Source of the DNA: Microdochium bolleyi
Lineage: Eukaryota; Ascomycota; Sordariomycetes; Xylariales; Microdochiaceae
Direction of reading: 5' to 3'
DNA length: 64,000 nucleotides
Assembly: GCA_001566295.1 (NCBI GenBank)
Contig: KQ964249.1
Coordinates: forward strand, 2,542,001 to 2,606,000
Shown: in pieces, positions 45,029 through 56,149 of the stretch
Layout of the letters: the number at the start of each line of letters is the position of its first letter
How positions within the stretch are numbered: the stretch's first letter is position 1
The notes under the pieces: generated by a model
The model's input: only the letters and a program-made list of their open reading frames with translations
Told to the model about the DNA's origin: nothing
Database searches by the model: none
Program-made: the position numbers and the translations under genes

Positions 45029-46527
45029 AAGACTTGCTTGAGCCTTTTCACATTCGGGTGGACTAGGGTCACCTTCAGCACCCAACAGTCGTGAGATTGC
45101 GAAGACGCATTGTCTTCGCTGATCACGGCATTTACGGACCTCGCCTTATTTTTGGGTCCACTTCTTCATTGTACATTTCAATATTCTTTGTGAGCGAACC
45201 TGGAAGCACATAATTAGCATAGCATGTAGCACACCCCACTGAACATACATCAATTGAGATCATACAGCCTAACTGAGCCATGCATGAGTATCATTCTTGC
45301 TTATCTGATCCGCAGACTGCCAACAGGTGACCAAACAATAAGTGGTTGTAGTGTTTAACCTTTTTAATACAATCATGGTGATTGTGACATCAAGCAGAAA
45401 AGTGTGGCTGGATCCCCCCGAATGTTCTATAGATCCAGCGGTTTCCATAGTTAATTGAAAACTCATTCCTACGATGGCCATGTGCCATTGGCTGGACTGC
45501 CAGTTTCCACTGACGTGCCTCACAAAATAATATACCCTCAATAAATCTCTACATGTCTTCGGCAACGCGGTTCGGAGATCCAGAGGACCAATCCCAGACA
45601 AACAGAGACCATTGTGTGGTTAGCTGAACCATTCAGGTATAGATGGGAGGCATATAGCCAGTATACCTCAAGGTAGTCCTGCATAATTGAAGGTGAGGCT
45701 GAACGCCGGATTGAGCAGTGCTGTACGCCTTGTCTGAGACTGAATATGAACAGAGGAGCAATTGACCCAAAACAAGATATGGGCAGCCAGCCATGAAGGC
45801 AACCATCGGTCGTGACAAAGTTCTAGACTTGGCTCTTTTCAGGGTCGAACATGTCTTCTAATTGGTGCAGGTACCGTATTGTACATGTGCTTCGTTGAAC
45901 GTGGACCCCTGGCGGGATGACGCAAGCGGATCGAGGATCTATCCAGGGGGGTGCGGCTTGCCTGTCAGGAGCTATTTCGAGCGAGCGAGCGCGGCCTGGG
46001 GCGGGCCTGATAAGGGGGGCGATAAGCAGTCGGCGTCGCTGGACAGGGTTGCGTGGCCCATTGCCGCACGCGCCGCGCCAGAGGAGCAAGCTGAGACAAC
46101 CCGTCGTTGTCATCACTGCAGGCAGCTGTAACTCCACCCAAACTTAGCTCAGCGGGCAACATTACAACTTGGCATCAAGCTCGCCGCAGGTCACAACCTG
46201 CCAACCTGCCAACCTCCAACACGAACCACGACCAATCCATCACATCCAACAGCCGCTTGCGCGCCTGCGACCATATCACAAGTCCTTACGGTATTCTCGA
46301 CCTGCCTTCGCGGCCAATATTCGTCGGCGACTGCTGCCCAGCCAAGCTGCGTTCCGAGCTACCCAGCTGCTCACGCCCTGGTCTCCAACGTCCATCTCGT
46401 GCCAGCCGGCTACACACCCGGACCACCCAGAACACTACTCCTGCGTCCCTAAAAGAGCCCACCTAGGCCACCAGCTGCTCGCCCACGCTGCTATGCCCGC
46501 TGCCCCAACAACAACTGCAGTGCGATC
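45029..46527. other. Intergenic region upstream of VPS10
   Basis: About 1.5 kb, AT-richer between 45150 and 45700, then C/A-rich leader-like sequence directly before VPS10. No gene was recognised. Confidence 0.55.
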
Positions 46528-49500
46528 ATGAGGCTGAGCAGCGCTCTCCGGGCGGCGGCCCCGTCATGGGCGCTGGCCCTCCTTTTGCTCGCCGGGCCAA
46601 GTCCCGTTGCGGCAAAGGACGAGCCGACCATCGAGGCCACCAAATTCGACAGCCTGCCGAGCAACCTCTACTACTTCCCCGGCTCCAATGTCGTCATGTT
46701 CCAGGAGTCCCGTGACGGCACAATTTGGCGTTCCGCCGATGGCGGCTTCTCCTGGGACAAGCCCGACGGGGTTAACCAGAAGGAGGCTCTCGTCTTCGTG
46801 CCTCACGACTTTGACGCGGATCGCGCCTACATCCTGACCGAGGGTAAGGAGCATTGGCAGACGAAGGATAAGGGCAAGAGTTGGCACAAGTTCAACACAG
46901 GCGTGGAGACCAGTGAGCTCCGCAAGTACAGCTGGCTCGTCTTCAACGCGGGCAACCCGGACCACATCATCTTCCATGGCATGGAGTGCGAGAGCATCTT
47001 CTGCTCCGCCGTTATCGTGTACACCACCGACGGTTTCGAGAAGCCTGGAAAGAAGCTGCGCAAGGACGCCGAGAACTGCTGGTGGGCCAAGAATTCCAAG
47101 CTGTTCACCACTGGCAGCAAGGAGGAGGACGACAACAGAGTCCTGTGCATTGTCAACGACTCATTCTTCGCTGGCAAGGATGATAACAAACTTGTCGTTT
47201 CTGACAATTTCTTCGGCAAGAAGGATGGCGGTTCGATCAACGAGTTCGAGCCGGGTCTCAACAGCGGCGAGAGTGTCGGCGGCGTGCTCAATCTCGTTAC
47301 GGTCAAGAACTACTTGCTTGTCGCAACGACATCCAAGAATACGGACGAGATGGCGCTCTTCGTCTCGCAGGACACCCACACGTGGCACCGTGCTGTGTTC
47401 CCGTCTGATCACACCGTCAACCAGCGAGGCTACACCGTACTCGAGAGCACCAACTACAGCATCCAGATCGATGTCATGACCGGCTCCCGCGTATCCCAAC
47501 CCGTGGGAAGCCTGTTCACGAGCAATTCAAACGGTACTTACTTCACCCAGAGTGCCGAGCACACCAACCGCAACCGTGAGGGCAATGTCGATTTTGAGAA
47601 GGTCTCGTCCATCCAGGGTGTGTTCCTCGTCAACCAGGTTGACAACTGGAAAGATATCAAGGACGATGCCAGCGAGAAAAAGAAAATCAAGACGAAGATC
47701 ACATTTGACGACGGTAGGACTTTCGAGAAGATCACAGTCGGCGACGACGAGATCCACTTGCACTCGGTCACTGAGCTGCACAACGTCGGCGCTGTGTTCT
47801 CAAGTCCTGCACCTGGTCTCGTCATGGGTAACGGCAACACGGGCAAGGAGCTTGGGAAGTACGCCGACTCGAACCTGTACATTTCCGATGATGCGGGTCG
47901 GACCTGGGTCAAGGGTCCCAAAGGTCCCCACAAGTACGAGTTTGGCGATCAGGGCTCCGTCTTGGTTGCCGTTGAGGATCGCGAAGACGGCGTTGTTGGT
48001 GAAGTCAAGTACTCTCTGGATCATGGTCTTGAGTGGAAGACGGTAGCCCTGCCCAAGGACATCAAAATCACCCCTTGGGTGTTGACAACAACCCAGGACT
48101 CCACCTCTCTCAAGTTCATTCTCACTGGCTGGACTGGCAAGGACCGCAAGCCCGACGCCTTTTACACGATCGCCATCGATTTCGATGGTCTCCATGAGAA
48201 GACCTGCTCCAAGGATGACATGGAGACGTGGACTGCTCGACTTGACAAGGACGACAAAGCTGGCTGTATCATGGGCCACACACAGACCTACCAGCGCCGC
48301 AAGAAGAAGGCCGAGTGCTTCATCAAGTCTGAATTCGACCTCGCCGAGCCAAAAGGGGAGCCATGCACGTGCAGCGACGCCGACTTCGAGTGCGACTTCA
48401 ACTTCAAGCGCGATGGGAAGGAGTGCAAGCCCGTTGGGCCTGTCCAAGCCCCCAAGGATGCGTGCAAGAGCGGAAAGGACGATGAGACGTTCATGGGATC
48501 CTCCGGCTGGCGACTTATTCCTGGCGACCGATGCAAGCGTGGTGACGGCGAGCAGAAGGACAAGGAGAAGAAGTGGAAGTGCTCGGATGCCCAGACGCCG
48601 CCCACGAAACCTGGCAGTGGCGAGGTCGACCACGAGCTTAAGTTGTTCGAGGGCGACTACAATAGTATCGAGAAGCATTACTTGGAACGCGGCGATTCCA
48701 GCTCGTCGGATGATGAGACGATCATTGCAAGACCGTACAAATGGACCACGAAGGGTATCGAGGGGTTCGGCGATATTGTCATCACCCACGATTCTGGCAA
48801 GACGTGGAAGAAGCCTGAGGCTCTCAAGGATGTCAAGGTTGCGTACATTGCACCGCACCCCTACGTCAAAGACATGGTCTTCTTCATCACGCAAAAAGGA
48901 AAGGTCTACTACAGTCCCGACCGTGGCCATCGCTTTGACTCGTTCGAGCCACCAGTCCCAGTGGAGTCGATGCAATACGGCCCGCCTCTTGCGTTCCATC
49001 CCGACCGCAAGGACTGGCTGATCTGGCACGGCGAGAAGTGTACTGGCAAAGACGACTGCTACAAGGAGGCCGCTCTCTCCACCGACCGAGGTGACAATTG
49101 GAAGACCATCCAGCGATACGTCCGCCGGTGCGAGTTCACGGGCAACTCTGCCTACAGCTTCCGCAATGAATCGCAAGTGGTTTGTCTTGCACACAAGCGG
49201 GAGGACAATGACAAGGAGAACCCGTTGCAGCTCCTGTACTCCGACGATGTTTCCAAGTACGACCTCAAGGTTGTCCTCGAGGACGTCAAGGAGTTCGCTA
49301 CGATGGCTGAGTTCATCCTTGTCGCTGCCGAGAACAAGACGACAAGCACACTCACGGCGTATGCCAGTATGAACGGCAGGGACTACGCCCAGACGCAGTT
49401 CCCGTACAATTTCCAGATCCCGCACACCAGTGCGTACACGGTCCTTGACAGCTCGACGCATGCAGTCAACCTTTTCGTGTTGACTAGTTCCAGTGAAGGT

Positions 49501-51120
49501 CACAACTACGGAAGCATTCTAAAGAGTAATTCTAATGGAACCTCTTACGTACTGAGTGCTTCCGATGTCAACTGCGACGAGGACTTCTACGTTGATTTCG
49601 AGAAGATGCTGGGGATTGAGGGTGTCGTGGTTGTGAACACCGTGGGAAACCCGGACGAAGAGTCTGATCGGAAGCGCCTGCAGACCAAGATCAGCCACAA
49701 TGACGGCGCCCAGTGGGACTTCTTGCCTCCGCCCACCAAAGACAGCGAGGGGAAATCATTCAGCTGCTCGAGCACTAGAGGTGACGAGTCCTGCGCACTT
49801 CACATTCACGGTTACACCGAGCGTGTCGATAGAGCCAAGACGTACTCGTCCGAGTCTGCTGTGGGCATCATGTGCGGCGTCGGCAATGTCGGCGCCATGC
49901 TCGGAGACCCCAAGGACGCCGACACCTTCATGACCGTGGACGGCGGGCTGCACTGGAAGCACGTCAAGAAAGGACGGTGGATGTGGGCCTTCGGTGACCA
50001 GGGCAACCTCGTCGTACTGGCACCACGGGAGAAGAAGACCAACATCGTTTCCTACACGACCGACCAGGGCGACACTTGGACCGACTACAAGTTCTCAGAC
50101 GATGAAGTAGACGTCGTCGACGTGACAACCGTTCGTTCTGGATCTTCGCGCAACTTTGTTGTCTGGGGAACCAAGGGCAAGGAGCTCTTCGCTGCCAAGA
50201 TTGATTTCTCGGGCCTCACAGATGCCGAGTGCAAGGAGGATGACTACGAGGTGTGGTCGCCGGAGCACCCGATGCAGCCCAACGGTTGCCTGTTCGGACA
50301 CAAGAACGAGTTCCTCCGCAAGAAGAAGGATAGGAAGTGCTATAACGGCAAGAAGCTCAAGAATCTGTACAATGTCGAGAACTGCGAGTGTACTCGACAG
50401 GACTTTGAGTGGTAAGTGCCCATGATACTCCACCCGTACCATTCAGGGCCGCATACTAATGCTATCCACAGTGACTACAACTTCCAGCTGGACTCTCACC
50501 AGCAATGCAAGCTCGTGGAGGGCCTCCAGTCCACCACCATGGAGGAGTACTGCAGTGCAAACCCGGACGCGGCCGAGTTCTACGAGCCGAGCGGCTTCCG
50601 CCGCATCCCGCTCACCACCTGCAAGGGTGGCAAGGAGATGGACAAGACTCGCGCAGCACAGCCATGCCCCGGACACGAGGAGGAGTTCGAGAAGGCTCAC
50701 GGCGTCTCAGGCGTGGCCATATTCTTCGCCGTCATTATTCCCTTTGGCATCGCCGCGGCTGTGGGCTGGTACGTGCGCAAGAACTGGCGCGGCAACTTCG
50801 GCCAGATCCGCCTGGGCGAAAGCAACACTCTAGACCATGACTCGCCGATCGTCAAGTACCCCGTCATTGTCGTGTCGGCGGCCGTCGCCGTCATCGGCGC
50901 CATGCCTCTGCTTATCGGCAGCCTGTGGCGCACAGTGCGTTCGAGCCTGGGCGGCCTCAGCGGCCGCTCGGGAAGTGGCGAGTACAGCTGGCTCGGCCGC
51001 GGCGGCAGCCAGCGGCGCTTCACGACACGGGACAGCTTTGCGCGCCGCGGAGGGGACTATGCTGTCGTCGACGACGTTGAGGGGGAGCTCCTGGGCGATG
51101 ATAGTGACGAGGATGTATGA
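46528..51120 (+). CDS. VPS10: VPS10, vacuolar sorting receptor (sortilin family)
   Basis: Exons 46528-50411 and 50472-51120 encode 1510 aa; the junction restores the Cys in DFECDYNFQLDSHQQC. The N-terminus MRLSSALRAAAPSWALALLL is a signal peptide. Two luminal VPS10 units follow, each a ten-bladed BNR-type propeller (Asp-box motifs such as SADGGFSW, SDDAGRTW, THDSGKTW, STDRGDNW, TDQGDTWTD) plus a 10CC cysteine module (CIMGHTQTYQRRKKKAEC, then CEC/CTC patterns near residues 610-640 and 1270-1330). The membrane anchor is VSGVAIFFAVIIPFGIAAAV; a second hydrophobic stretch (VIVVSAAVAVIGAMPLLIG) lies further on, then an acidic tail. It cycles between late Golgi and endosome, carrying carboxypeptidase Y-type cargo, and is recycled by retromer. 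The length is normal for fungal Vps10. Confidence 0.96.
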
Positions 51121-51390
51121 GGTAGTGCGTGGAGGACGGAGCAGGCTTGCAGTTCAGGGTTTCTCTTTCCGCATTTCTTTGTGTAGCAGCACCGCGGGCG
51201 ATATGGATACAGGTGGGAGCGACGATCAAGTGCTGGTCCTGTCTCATGCAGGTGTTTATAAGCTCTTTCTCGTCCTGGCCCCTGCTATCATTCGGTGTTG
51301 CGGGTTTCCGGGATTGGGAACGGGACGGGGACGGTAGACAGATACAGCAGACGTATAGATTCTGCAGCGTGCTCGAAAGGAATACACAAA

Positions 51391-51417
<27 letters not shown>
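51391..51417. repeat. (AC)n microsatellite
   Basis: About thirteen AC units, followed after a short interruption by GCAC repeats at about 51427-51440, in the 3' region of VPS10. Confidence 0.9.
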
Positions 51418-51422
<5 letters not shown>

Positions 51423-51847
51423 ACAAGCACGCACGCACGCAGGTTTCCTTAGAGATCTACACCCGGGTCCGTTTTCTTGTTTCGTTATGTGTCGTCTCCG
51501 GCCCTGGAAACACTGCCCATCTTCGTTTGCATCGGACAACGTCGTCGCTGCTTTCTCGTCCTCCACTGTCTTGTGTCAAGTCAAGGCGTCAAGTACTTTG
51601 CCCATATTCATCCCACGTTGTATTTGCCATCCCCCCACTGGCCGTATGACTGGCCGTATGGCACAAAGCCCCCCCCAAAATCAATCCGTCCGTTCAAGGG
51701 TTTACCTTACCGCAGTCAGGTCGACCCGCCACCGGTAGTCGTTCGTGGGGGAACGGGCGTCGCCGGGAAAGGGAACCCAGCCCACGGCTTTTTCGCTCGT
51801 TCGCTCCCTGGTCGCCGCGACTCGCCTCGTTAGGGCGCCCAGTTAGT

Positions 51848-51872
51848 TGGTTGGATTGGATTGGATTGGATG
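51848..51872. repeat. TTGGA pentanucleotide repeat
   Basis: Four or five TTGGA units. Confidence 0.75.
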
Positions 51873-52636
51873 GGTACGTGGGCGTTGTCTGTCACGCGAG
51901 AGCGAGAGATCCATGTCTTAATCGAAACCCCCCGTCCAGCGCGCTGTGATGGTGACTGAGTCGTGGGAAAAAGCGGCGCGCGTGGAGCACGAGTCGGCCG
52001 AATGTGGAGAGGAGGCGGTTGGAACAGCTGAGGCAACGGGACAAGCAAAGGGGGCCGAGCGTGGGGGAGTGGTGATGGGTCCTTGGTCCACGGAGTACGC
52101 AGGGTTGGACCATGTTGGACATGCGCGCCCAGATAAGAGACGGTCTCCAGCAAAGGGAAAAAGTGACCCTGACTTGAGACGAGCAGGGGTCATGGACATC
52201 GGCACATGTTCCACACCACGTGGGAAAACAACGACGCTAGAAGTGTTTCTTGGCTCAGGGTCTCGTATTAGATCGTGTCCACAGAGCCTCGAAGCTTTGT
52301 CCTCTCGCACATCGCCGATAAGTATTCTGTGGAACTGGCTCGCTGGCAGGGAGGATCGTAAACGATTAAGATTGATTGATTACACAGAGAAGAAGCGAGA
52401 TGGTATTGAATGTATGAGCAGAACGCCTTGCAGTGCTGCTAAAAGCAAAGTAATGAAATCGCTAATATGTCAAGGATCCAGCACGAAGGCGTGCAATACA
52501 GTGTGCCGGCTTATGCTTTCTGGCGAGAGCGTGGAAGTCGTGTGAGCTGTCATCCGCCAGGCACATTCGAAGCGGGGCGTTGTGGTTTCGTCACAAAAAA
52601 CAAAAGTGTGACTGCTACGATGCGGGCAGTGCCGGC

Positions 52637-55600
52637 TCAGGACCGTCGCACCTTCTTCCACAGCTTTCTCATCGCACCCCCTTCGACCGGAGTGGGGTCT
52701 AGCTCCTGGTCGATATCTGCAAAGATCTTGTCGATGCTCTCTTTGTTGAGCTCGCGGTTTTGATCCGGCAACGGCGACAATTCGTAACGAGATTGCGTCA
52801 TAGCCCGAGAATGCCTCCATGCAGGTTGTTGCCTTGGTGCCTGCTGCCACCCGTACATCTGATCTTCTTGTGCCCGGAGATCTGGACGAGTGAGGGTCAT
52901 GCGCAACGTCATCTCGCGCGCGTGAGCAGGTGCATGCATATAGCCCTCCGAGAGCTTGAATTGCTTCTCGTCAAAGTCGTCAAAAGGGAGTTGCAATGCG
53001 TGCGTTGATTCCTTCTCGAGGATCTGTGGCGTTTTGGGCGACTCCGAATCAGGCATGGAGAGATCCTCGCTATATGTGGAGGAATGGTCGTCCGAAAGAA
53101 ATGTCTTCATTTTATCTGCCTCGTCGGGCAGGGCGCGATGGGACTGGCGTGTCGATCCTCGTCTCGGGAGCTGGCCAGCTGCGTCGACGGACGGGAAGCC
53201 AAATTCGACAGCCTCGTCAAATTTCTGCGGCGAGGCGAGATACACTCTGAGTTTTGCTCTTGCCTCGGGGTCCTGATAGTGGGCAGCAGAAGCGTCAATG
53301 GAGGTTATCGAGGCTTTTGTGCTGTGTCTGGCGCCCATGAGGGAGAACGCTCTAGATTTCCTGCGAACATGTGTTGTGCCATGGACAGGACTCTGCGAGC
53401 CGGTCTCCGTGTGGGTGTAGGACTCTCCCGTTGGTGGGCGGAACGAGGTCATCGAGGAGCGGCTGAATGACATTTTGGAGAATGATAGACCTCTCCGGAA
53501 AGGCTGGGCGTCTCTCTTGGACATGGAAGAAATTGATCTCGGAACAACCTGAGGATCCTCAATAGCGAGGCTCAAGTCTAGCTCGTCATCCTCATCGAAC
53601 CAGCGGAAGTCGTCACCGATGGGATCCTTCTTTGGTGCTTCGATCTTGTCTGATGGCAGCCGCATCAGGGTTGCTACGTGTACGGTCGCCATGGCAGATG
53701 CCTCTGAAGAGTCCGTGGCGCGAGCGTTCTCGTGGTTGCGTCGTTGACCTATGCGGTAGAGGGCCTCGTCGGCAGCATCCAACAGCACACTCTGGCGAAG
53801 CTGTCTAGCCAGCAGGAGCTGCTCCTCCCTGGTGAGGTGCTTCTCGCGGATTTTGGCTGGGAGGTTGGCGAGTGCCAGGAAGTCTGACTGGACCTGGAAG
53901 TCGGCCTTGGCCGGGAGAGGGGAAGTGACGGGGCGGGCTTCGGAGGAGCCACGCGGTATGTCGAGCACGGCCACACGAGAGGCGAGGTTGTTGGAATCGA
54001 TAGCAGCGGCCCAGCTGCGCGTATCAGTGGTGGTGAGAAGGCGGGCTGATGTGCCTGCTGGCCGAGGGGTAGCACGATGATCCTCGAGGGCTAGGAACCT
54101 GGTCGAAGACTGGGCGAGGCGAAGTCGTTCGGCGGAGGAGAAGAACTGTAGGGAGGCAGAGAGGGAAAGACGGATCTTAGCCAGAGACACCAATGGTGGA
54201 GGAAGAGAAAGAGGGATGAGACCGGGCTGGTGTCTTGCTGGCGGTGGCACCAAGCACTTGGGGACGACCTGAGCAGGAAGCAAGAAAGAAAACCGAGGCA
54301 GGTATGAGAGACGTCGGGAAGCGGTAGGAATGGAATGCTGCTGGCTGCGGGTATGGCGGGCGGAGCGTGAAGCCCCCCCATGCCTCCTGAATGCGGGCCA
54401 CCCTGGTCTGTCGCCGGGGAAGGTGCTGCTGTCACCGCTGCTGTCAGCAGCGCCTTCCCTGCCCGTCGCAGTGGAGCTGCACTTGCGGCACCCACCGAGG
54501 AGCTTGGGGGCCTGCCCGGCACAAGCAGTGAGCACTGCTCGACCCGGCCGGCTACGAGAAGCAGTCCCAGTGCTCGGGGACTCGGCGGGCGGCGGGCGAG
54601 CTGCGGCGGCCACGATCCAGCCTGCCTGGGTGCAGAGGGAGGTGCAGACTGTAGTCCAATGTGATGTGATGTGATGTGATGTGCTGCAGCCAGTGCCCTG
54701 GGCGGTGCCTGCATGCCTGTATGCCTGCACACTGGTCTGCTGCAGGAGCTGCAAGGAGCTTGCCCTTGGCGGGCCCTGGCTGCCCCTGCATCGCCCAACG
54801 AGGCCGCGCCCGGCCAGCTGGAACACTGCATCGGCGCCCGCATTCCAGCAGCGCCAGTGGCTTGCTTCGGCACCGTTGCGCTCGCTGCGCTGCATCCTGC
54901 ACCTCCGGTCTCAGGTCTCAGGAGCGAGCTCCAGTCCTTGCATGCAGCTTGCAGGCCCCGGTCTCCAGGCTTGGGTAATGCCACTCGCGGGCGCTAGCCC
55001 TAGCCTCTCAAATAGTCAGGAACGGCTTCGTCGACGGGCTTTCGCTCATCCTTTTCCAGCCTGGGTCCGCTGAAGATTCGGTGCTTTTTGGACTGCTCAG
55101 GGCCTCGAAGCGGCATGGTGCGCATCCCGTCGCCCGGGAACACGAACAGGCGCCAATCGACGGGCTCAACCCTATTGTTCTGGTCCCCACTAGCAGCTGC
55201 AGCACCGGAGCCATGGGCCTTTGGGGCCACGCATCACCTCGTGTGTCATGACTGGCGCTCTGAGCCTGCATCAGAAAACTCGAATGCTTCCGGGTAGACA
55301 TCCCACTTGGAATCCGAGGGCGGGGGCGACTTAGCCTGACTGCAGAGAGTACCTCGGGCGCCGCCTTTGTCTTGCCTGCGACTTGCTTGCTTGCAAGACG
55401 ACCCGAGTTTGCATATCTGGCGCGCAGGAGTGTAGAACGCCACCAGAGGGGGGGGGGGGGGGATCGGCTGCATGCCAGGCAGCTTCCTGCTCAACAGAGT
55501 CGCATCGCTTTTGAGCAGCCGAACTGTCTCGCATCGGACGTCACGCTCGCTGGAAGCCGCCGGAGCTAATACCCAAGGCTGAGACCGCGCTTTGGAATGT

Positions 55601-56149
55601 GGGTAGGACCATAGGAGTGGAACAAGTGCGGGAGCTTCGGACAATTTGTAGAGGTCTTAGAGTATGGAACAATGGGCTTACCTTGCGCTGAATCGCAAGT
55701 GGCAGAGCTTCGTACTCCTCGACATCCTTCCGCGTGGGGGAGGTGTGCGGTCCGAACGACATGGTGCTCGGCGTGGGTTCGTGACCAGTTGCCATGGCGG
55801 TTTCTCGGCTTGTCGGCGCGCAGATCGGTTTCACGCGCACTTCGCCGCTCGATTTGATGTCGCGTGGTGCCTGGCCACTGGGCCCGTCGACGGGCGTGCT
55901 GCCGGGTGCAACGACAGCCAGCGTCTTGCCTCCAAATGGGATCCAATTGCGCAGCGTCTGTCCTCGGCGGGAGTGGTCGTCGCTCGGGGCTTCATCGTTG
56001 TGGCTCGCCACGGGCCGGAGCTGCTTGTTCTGCTCAGTCAACGTCTCGTGGTAGGCGACGGAGCTGCTCCAGTCTCCCGAGTCTCTGTCGTGGGCGTCAA
56101 GCGGTGATGGGCAGCTGCTGGCTTCGTTGGCTCCAGTGACGTGAGGCAT
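52637..56149 (-). CDS. Conserved-looking protein of unknown function, split by a 1.5 kb intron
   Basis: Proposed exons 56149-55682 and 54145-52637 (658 aa). Exon 1 ends EALPLAIQRK at a perfect GTAAGC donor; exon 2 begins after a pyrimidine-rich CCTACAG acceptor with FFSSAERLRLAQSS. The joined phrase, with LPAKIREKHLTREEQLLLAR and LLDAADEALYRIGQ further on, resembles a fungal family I recall in which paired LPxxIRxK(Y/H)(F/L) elements precede a helical block. The N-terminus is polar and disordered. The middle and C-terminus are Ser-rich with basic patches (RRGLSFSKMSFSRSSM), and the end is basic (MRKLWKKVRRS). No enzyme motif, signal peptide or membrane segment was seen. The frame of exon 2 stays open upstream to 54895, but that part overlaps the intron and looks non-coding. 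The intron at 54146-55681 is far longer than any other in the window. Confidence 0.6.
54661..54683. repeat. GTGAT pentanucleotide repeat inside the long intron
   Basis: Four GTGAT units plus a partial one. Confidence 0.85.
55000..55330 (-). pseudogene. Coding-like fragment inside the long intron
   Basis: On the same strand as the host gene, one frame reads DSKWDVYPEAFEFSDAGSE, then two TGA stops, then (same frame) RVEPVDWRLFVFPGDGMRT, SKKHRIFSGPRLEKDERKP and a TAG at 55000. Codon use is coding-like. It may be a decayed small gene, alternative exons, or a gene whose intron I cannot place. No family was recognised. Confidence 0.28.
55448..55462. repeat. Poly-G tract (15 G)
   Basis: Homopolymer inside the long intron; also a likely site of sequencing length error. 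Confidence 0.85.

Larger units (their letters stand above)
51121..52636. other. Convergent region between VPS10 and the next minus-strand gene
   Basis: About 1.5 kb with two microsatellites and no supported gene. Confidence 0.55.

Noticed and set aside
51391..51440. AC/GCAC repeat as a possible CRISPR-like or functional array
   Set aside because: Simple microsatellite without spacers; no CRISPR feature is expected in fungal nuclear DNA.
54146..54895. N-terminal extension of the unknown protein in the open frame reaching 54895
   Set aside because: Composition is intron-like, includes the GTGAT repeat translated as a simple repeat, and a strong acceptor at 54146 with a matching exon 1 gives a better protein.
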